Part shown: positions 15,482 through 19,693 of the stretch, piece by piece | Position numbering within the stretch: the stretch's first letter is position 1 | How the letters are laid out: every line of letters starts with the position of its first letter | Source: Anaerolineales bacterium | GTDB lineage: Bacteria; Chloroflexota; Anaerolineae; Anaerolineales; Villigracilaceae | DNA length: 19,693 bases | Reading direction: 5' to 3' | Assembly (NCBI GenBank): GCA_016928525.1 | Contig: JAFGKO010000117.1 | Coordinates: forward strand, 1-19,693 | Made by a program: the position numbers and the translations under genes | Notes under the pieces: generated by a model | What the model saw: only the letters and a program-made list of their open reading frames with translations | Told to the model about the DNA's origin: nothing | Databases searched by the model: none

Positions 15482-15587
15482 AATAAGCGGGGCGCATCCG
15501 TCTATGGTGAGGGCTGCGTTGTATACTGCAATGAGCTTTGTGATGTAAACTTCGATGGGGCTGCAATGAGATGCAGCCCCGCTTATT
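15482..15587. repeat. Compound inverted repeat with alternative pairings
   Basis: AATAAGCGGGGC (15482-15493) and GCCCCGCTTATT (15576-15587) are perfect complements 82 bases apart. The bases TGCAGCCCC (15572-15580) can instead pair locally with GGGGCTGCA (15557-15565) across a six-base loop. Only one pairing can form at a time. It lies in the 3' region of the permease gene, starting eight bases beyond its stop. Confidence 0.6.
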
Positions 15588-15594
15588 TCCGAAA

Positions 15595-16563
15595 TTATTG
15601 CCGCAAGGCACTCTGGCGGCCGTAGATAGAGATCAATACCAATAATGTAGCGCCTAATACCATGCGGCGGACGGAATCGGGCATCTGCATGGTGGTCAGC
15701 AAGCTGGTAATGAGTGTCAGCACAATGGCGCCTGCCATCGTGCCCCAGTAGCTGCCTTTGCCGCCCGAAAGCAGCGTCCCGCCGACGGCTACCGCCGCAA
15801 TGGACGGGAACAAGTATGGCTGACCCAATTGGATGAGGACAACTCCTGTGTTGCCAACCAACAGGAAACCGCCAAACCCGGCCAGCGCCCCAGCCAATGA
15901 ATAGGTGGCCAGGTTCGTCCAGGTCACGTTGACACCAGAAAGTTTGGCTGTGACCCGGTTGACGCCGATGGCAAACAGGTTTTTGCCAAACGTGGTACGT
16001 TCCAGCAACAGCCACATCAACACCCCAAAAATAAGCCAGATGACGATGGCTCCGGGTATGGGGATCGATTGCGAAATCGGGCGGGCGATCAAGCGGGTCA
16101 TGATGGGTGCAATCTTCCCACTCACATTCCCATGGTTGACAACGATGATTGCCCCCGTGACCACGCCAGACATGCCTAACGTCATCACAAAGGGGGAGAT
16201 TTTCAAGAAAGTAACACCGATACCGTTCAAGAAGCCAATAAGCGCGCCTACCACAAGCGAAATTAGCAAAGCTACCAACACTTTATCATCCTGGCCGCTG
16301 ACATATACATAAGTCAAGATGGCTGTAAGCGTGACCACTGAACCGGCCGACAGGTCGATGCCCTCGGAGCCGCTGATAATGACCAGGGTCTGCCCTGCGG
16401 CGATCACACCCAGGAAAACTGCCAGCCGGACGATATTCGTCGCCTGCGCCATAGCGACATCAATGTCGCTGCCGTAGCTGTTGGGCAAAAAGCCGGATAA
16501 TAGGAACAAGGCAATCGCCAGGATCAATGCGGCAACTGGAGGAGTGATGGTGAAACGTTTCAT
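15595..16563 (-). CDS. CUT2 sugar ABC transporter permease
   Basis: A 322-residue inner-membrane permease of the RbsC family (BPD_transp_2). The first helix is at about 8-25, with conserved motifs ISGSEGIDLSAGSVVTLTA (63-81) and IAAVAVGGTLLSGGKG (255-270) and a cytoplasmic loop before YSLAGALAGFGGFL (221-234). The start overlaps the stop of the preceding permease gene by four bases and has GGAGGAGAG upstream, so the two are translationally coupled. It should pair with that permease to form the channel of locus A. The substrate is unknown. Confidence 0.92.
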   Translation of the reverse strand: MKRFTITPPVAALILAIALFLLSGFLPNSYGSDIDVAMAQATNIVRLAVFLGVIAAGQTLVIISGSEGIDLSAGSVVTLTAILTYVYVSGQDDKVLVALLISLVVGALIGFLNGIGVTFLKISPFVMTLGMSGVVTGAIIVVNHGNVSGKIAPIMTRLIARPISQSIPIPGAIVIWLIFGVLMWLLLERTTFGKNLFAIGVNRVTAKLSGVNVTWTNLATYSLAGALAGFGGFLLVGNTGVVLIQLGQPYLFPSIAAVAVGGTLLSGGKGSYWGTMAGAIVLTLITSLLTTMQMPDSVRRMVLGATLLVLISIYGRQSALRQ

Positions 16564-17531
16564 GCTCTCCTCCTGCGGATCAGATTAATGACACCGGGAG
16601 CAGCCAGAGCCACAACAATGATGGTCGCTTTGACCAGCGTCTCCCACCAGGTATCAATGTGCGCAAATGAGATGATATTCTGGATCAGACTGAGAGTGAC
16701 CGCGCCCATCACCGGGCCGGCTACCCCACCGATACCGCCGCTAAAGGCGTTCCCGCCAATGACCACAGCAGTGATAGAGTTCAAAGTCATGGAGTTACCA
16801 ATATCAGCATTGCCGGAACCGCTCAACATGGTAATGGCGATGCCGGCCAGTGCTGACATGAAGCCCGAGATGACATAGATGCTGAACTGCACTAGCGTCA
16901 CCGGTACAGCCGTCTCGTAGGCTGCTTCTGCCTTACCGCCCACCGCGAAGAGATATTTCCCATAACGGGTAGAACTAATGTAAACCCAGGCCAGCAACAG
17001 GATGGCGATCACATAAAAGGCCAGAGGCAGGCTGAGGGGCGTCGTGACGCGATAAATGTTTGCAACGTCCGCAGGGATACCGCCTCCCGGATTCGGCAGG
17101 ATGAAGAGCGCAAATCCGGCGTATAAGAAACTGGTGGCATAGGTGGTAATGATAGGCTGCAGGCGCAGGTATGCAATGAAAAAGCCGTTGATCGCCCCTG
17201 CAAATACGCCAACCAGCAGGGAGACCAGTATATATTGCCACATCAGTTCGGGCGTGCCATCCAACCCAACGCGGGTGGCCAGGATCGTATTGACAATAGA
17301 AACAATCCCACCCACGGAAATATCGATGCCGCCCCCGATCAGGACAATCGCCTGTCCAACGGACACCAGGATCAGCGGCAGGAATACGCGCATATTGCTG
17401 TTAAGCGTACCAAGCTCAAGCATATTGGGTTGCAGGAATAAATTAATTGCAATGGATAAAACCAACAAAATGAGCGGGAAGAAAGCCGGAAAGCGCGCCA
17501 TCAGGAAATCCCAGGTGATGCGTTTTTTCAT
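16560..17531 (-). CDS. CUT2 sugar ABC transporter permease
   Basis: A 323-residue polytopic permease of the RbsC family, with the first helix at about 15-34, IGGGIDISVGGIVSIV (65-80) and SITAVVIGGNAFSGGIGG (252-269). It overlaps the ATPase stop by four bases and its own stop overlaps the next start by four, a tightly packed transporter operon. GGAGGAGAGC lies just before its ATG. With the second permease it would form a heterodimeric pore for a sugar or polyol taken from the binding protein at the right edge. Confidence 0.92.
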   Translation of the reverse strand: MKKRITWDFLMARFPAFFPLILLVLSIAINLFLQPNMLELGTLNSNMRVFLPLILVSVGQAIVLIGGGIDISVGGIVSIVNTILATRVGLDGTPELMWQYILVSLLVGVFAGAINGFFIAYLRLQPIITTYATSFLYAGFALFILPNPGGGIPADVANIYRVTTPLSLPLAFYVIAILLLAWVYISSTRYGKYLFAVGGKAEAAYETAVPVTLVQFSIYVISGFMSALAGIAITMLSGSGNADIGNSMTLNSITAVVIGGNAFSGGIGGVAGPVMGAVTLSLIQNIISFAHIDTWWETLVKATIIVVALAAPGVINLIRRRRA

Positions 17532-19042
17532 CGCTCTCCTCCGTCTGAAACACCCAGACTGGCAGCAACCAGGTTTTCTTTGGTCAGGGACTCACCCGAC
17601 AACTCAGTTCGGATCGTACCATCATGCAGCACCAATACACGGTCACATAAACCAACCAATTCTTCGTCATCACTGCTGTAGAATAAAATTGTTTTTCCTT
17701 CTTCGCACAATTGGGTGAGCAGGGCATAGAATTCAGCTTTTGTACCCACATCTACGCCTTTGGTCGGATCATCCAGCAAAAGCAGCCTCGGCTTGCGCAT
17801 CAACCATTTGCCGATCACCACCTTTTGCGCATTACCACCCGAAAGGCTGTTGACCGGTTCACCTAAACCAGCCATTTTCAGATTCAAGCTTTCGCCTGCC
17901 TGTTCCGCATCTCTCTTCGCCTTCCCGATGCGCAACGGGAAACCGTACCGGCTCCAGGACGGCAGTTGCAGATTTTCCAGGATAGAACGGATGTAGAGCA
18001 GACCTTCCCGGGCGCGGTCGCCCGGGACGAGCGCCAGCCCCATCTTCATCGCTTCACGCGGGTGTTTGAGTCTGATCTCTTTACCGAAGAGTTTCACCGT
18101 TCCCGAATATGGAATATCACCAAACAGCGATAGCAACAGGTCGCGCTGACCCTGTCCGCGCAAGCCACCGATGCCGACCAGTTCGCCTTCTCGCGCATTG
18201 AAGCTTACTCCGTGCAAGGTATCTGCCCACAGGTCTTCTACCTCCAGACAAACCGGCTTATCTGAATTCCCATTCTTTGAATCAGCGCGAGAGAAACTGA
18301 AGACCGACTCTTTCTCGATCATCAACTTTACCAGTTCCTTCTCACTGACACCTTTCATTTCGCCCGCACCGACGGTCTTGCCGTTGCGCAGGACGCTGTA
18401 CCTGTCCGCGATACGGAAAATCTCCTCCATGCGGTGCGACACGAATACAATTGCTTTGCCTGCTTCTTTCCATTGTGTCACCAACTCGAACAGGCGTTGC
18501 ACCTGGCGGCTGTCAAGGCTGGCAGTAGCCTCGTCCAGGATGACCATCCAGGGGTCAAAACTGATGGCTTTCAGGATCTCGATGATCTGTTTTTCGTCTG
18601 GGGGCAGGGTAGCAACTGGATCGTCCGGATGGAGGTCCGTTTTGTATGTCCCTTGGAATAATGCCAATAACTCATCCGTCTTCTCTATAATTGTCTTGCG
18701 GTTGACTGTTCCATATGCTGTCATCGGTTCACGTGTCAACCAGATGTTTTCGGCAACGGTCATCTGGGGAATCAGGCTCAATTCCTGGAACACAGTGGCA
18801 ATGCCCAAGTTTTTGGCCGACTGCGGAGAAGACAAATGCACAGGTTTGTCATCAAGGAGTAGTTGTCCTCCGTCGAGGACAACTACTCCGTTGATCACCT
18901 TGCTCATTGTGCTTTTGCCGCTTCCGTTTGCGCCGATCAAAGCCACGACTTCCCCGGTATGAACATCCAGGTTGCCATCTGAGAGAGCTACGACGCCGCC
19001 GTAGCGTTTGACGATATTGCGGGCGGAAAGCGACGCGAACAT
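17528..19042 (-). CDS. CUT2 sugar ABC transporter ATPase (double NBD)
   Basis: A 504-residue double ATPase of the RbsA/MglA type. Domain one has Walker A GANGSGKS (37-44), Walker B MVILDE (166-171) and switch H203, with a degenerate signature (LPPDEKQ, 146-152). Domain two has a degenerate P-loop (GLRGQGQR, 293-300), an intact LSGGN (400-404) and Walker B LLLLDD (420-425), where the usual catalytic glutamate is aspartate (D425). One canonical ATP site, from Walker A/B of domain one with LSGGN of domain two, is thus expected. The start at 19042 lacks a clear Shine-Dalgarno (TTCCAATAAAACA precedes it) and lies four bases after the binding-protein stop, so translation is probably coupled to that gene. 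It energises the two permeases encoded downstream. Confidence 0.94.
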   Translation of the reverse strand: MFASLSARNIVKRYGGVVALSDGNLDVHTGEVVALIGANGSGKSTMSKVINGVVVLDGGQLLLDDKPVHLSSPQSAKNLGIATVFQELSLIPQMTVAENIWLTREPMTAYGTVNRKTIIEKTDELLALFQGTYKTDLHPDDPVATLPPDEKQIIEILKAISFDPWMVILDEATASLDSRQVQRLFELVTQWKEAGKAIVFVSHRMEEIFRIADRYSVLRNGKTVGAGEMKGVSEKELVKLMIEKESVFSFSRADSKNGNSDKPVCLEVEDLWADTLHGVSFNAREGELVGIGGLRGQGQRDLLLSLFGDIPYSGTVKLFGKEIRLKHPREAMKMGLALVPGDRAREGLLYIRSILENLQLPSWSRYGFPLRIGKAKRDAEQAGESLNLKMAGLGEPVNSLSGGNAQKVVIGKWLMRKPRLLLLDDPTKGVDVGTKAEFYALLTQLCEEGKTILFYSSDDEELVGLCDRVLVLHDGTIRTELSGESLTKENLVAASLGVSDGGER

Positions 19043-19046
19043 TGTT

Positions 19047-19693
19047 TTATTGGAAGTACTGCTGGACTTCTTCGTCGGTCAGGATGTCGTCGAGCAGGTA
19101 AGCATCTGGCTGGCCTTCGCACATCGCCAGACCTTCGTCCAGATTCTCAGATGTGATTACAGCCGCCAACGGGAGGACGAACGACAGGCCGTTCGCGCCG
19201 CCGAGTTTAGCGGTATCAACCTTCTTGCCTTGCAGCATGTTGACCGCAATGCGCAGGCCGGTCGGGGAAACTCCGGGATGATTGGCTACTGCGATGGAGT
19301 CAAAGTCCGGGTTCATCGTCAGCGCTTCTTCCCACAACTTCAGGAACTGGCAGCGACCTTCGCCCACACCCTGCGGCCATTCGGCTGGGTTGGCAGCCAT
19401 GACAGCCTGCAACGCGCCAATCGCCATACCATCTTGTGTCCAGTAGCCGTCCAGGGTTGGATAAGCTGCAAGGAAGTTGGACATAACCTGCTGGCCGGTG
19501 GCTTCGTCCCACTTGCCCGTGTCTGTCGCAAGCACATTGATGCCGGGATACTTGGCAAAGACCTCGGCAACCCCATCCATGCGGGCTACGTTAGCCGGGT
19601 GGCCGGGGAAGCCTTCGATCTGAACAATATCGCCTTCACCACCGAGTTTGTCGGCAAGCCATTGGGCACTGGTCTTGGCCCATTCTTTCTGAT
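19047..19693 (-). CDS. Sugar ABC transporter substrate-binding protein, partial (C-terminal part)
   Basis: An open frame runs unbroken from the right edge of the window to a TAA at 19047, giving 214 complete residues of a Peripla_BP_4-type solute-binding protein; signal peptide and first lobe lie outside. Features include IVQIEGFPGHPAN early in the visible part (about 24-36 from the edge), WTQDGMAIGALQAV typical of the ligand-contacting loop of ribose/galactose receptors, and ISTENL-like ordering near the C-terminus. An internal ATG at 19580 is not the start, because coding sequence continues upstream of it. It would feed the ATPase-permease set that follows four bases downstream. The ligand cannot be named. 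Confidence 0.9.
   Translation of the reverse strand, partial: QKEWAKTSAQWLADKLGGEGDIVQIEGFPGHPANVARMDGVAEVFAKYPGINVLATDTGKWDEATGQQVMSNFLAAYPTLDGYWTQDGMAIGALQAVMAANPAEWPQGVGEGRCQFLKLWEEALTMNPDFDSIAVANHPGVSPTGLRIAVNMLQGKKVDTAKLGGANGLSFVLPLAAVITSENLDEGLAMCEGQPDAYLLDDILTDEEVQQYFQ

Larger units (their letters stand above)
15254..15594. other. Structured intergenic region between permease and oxidoreductase genes
   Basis: No gene is visible in these 341 bases. They hold the RBS of the oxidoreductase gene, a MITE-like element (15277-15469) and the compound inverted repeat at 15482-15587. No convincing promoter was found, so it is unclear whether the enzyme genes are read through from the transporter. 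Confidence 0.6.

Noticed and set aside
18171..18962. Plus-strand frame of 263 residues opposite the ATPase gene
   Set aside because: Low-complexity Ser/Pro-rich translation, antisense to the ABC motifs, no RBS.

Overview
The window looks like chromosomal carbohydrate-uptake DNA from a Chloroflexota (probably Anaerolineae) bacterium. This is inferred from the solute-binding lipoprotein with a Cys followed by a Pro/Ala-rich linker, the CUT2 (ribose/galactose-type) ABC transporters tied to Gfo/Idh/MocA dehydrogenases, and the intergenic palindromic repeats. No rRNA, tRNA or other marker gene confirms it. Every intact protein gene lies on the minus strand, so biological order runs from high to low coordinates.

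Locus A (about 19693 to 10026) starts inside a solute-binding protein and continues with a double ABC ATPase and two permeases, all touching or overlapping. After a 341-base repeat-filled gap come five enzymes: a Gfo/Idh/MocA oxidoreductase, deoxyribose-phosphate aldolase (DeoC), a second Gfo/Idh/MocA oxidoreductase, an IolE-like TIM-barrel isomerase/epimerase and a ROK sugar kinase. The set suggests import of a sugar or polyol, oxidation and isomerisation, phosphorylation and aldol cleavage. The substrate cannot be read from sequence.

Between the loci, about 9600-10025 holds the decayed remains of a glycoside hydrolase family 5 gene on the plus strand.

Locus B (about 9606 to 1, running off the left edge) begins with a LacI-family regulator preceded by a promoter-like pair of hexamers and an array of CG-centred palindromic operator sites. 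It continues with a transporter in the order of E. coli ytfQ-ytfR-ytfT-yjfF (galactofuranose type), a membrane-anchored protein of unknown function, an L-fucose/arabinose isomerase-like protein and a zinc-dependent sugar-alcohol-type dehydrogenase cut by the window edge. The YjfF-like permease carries an extra C-terminal membrane segment and an extracytoplasmic domain of about 150 residues. The next gene encodes a second predicted surface protein. Together these look like an unrecognised surface accessory to a CUT2 importer and are the most novel part of the window.

Intergenic DNA is rich in secondary structure. There are two hairpins between the binding-protein and ATPase genes of locus B, two MITE-like repeats in locus A that share a 34-base core in opposite orientation, a 14-bp perfect stem flanked by T-runs, and a GC-rich C/G hairpin before deoC.
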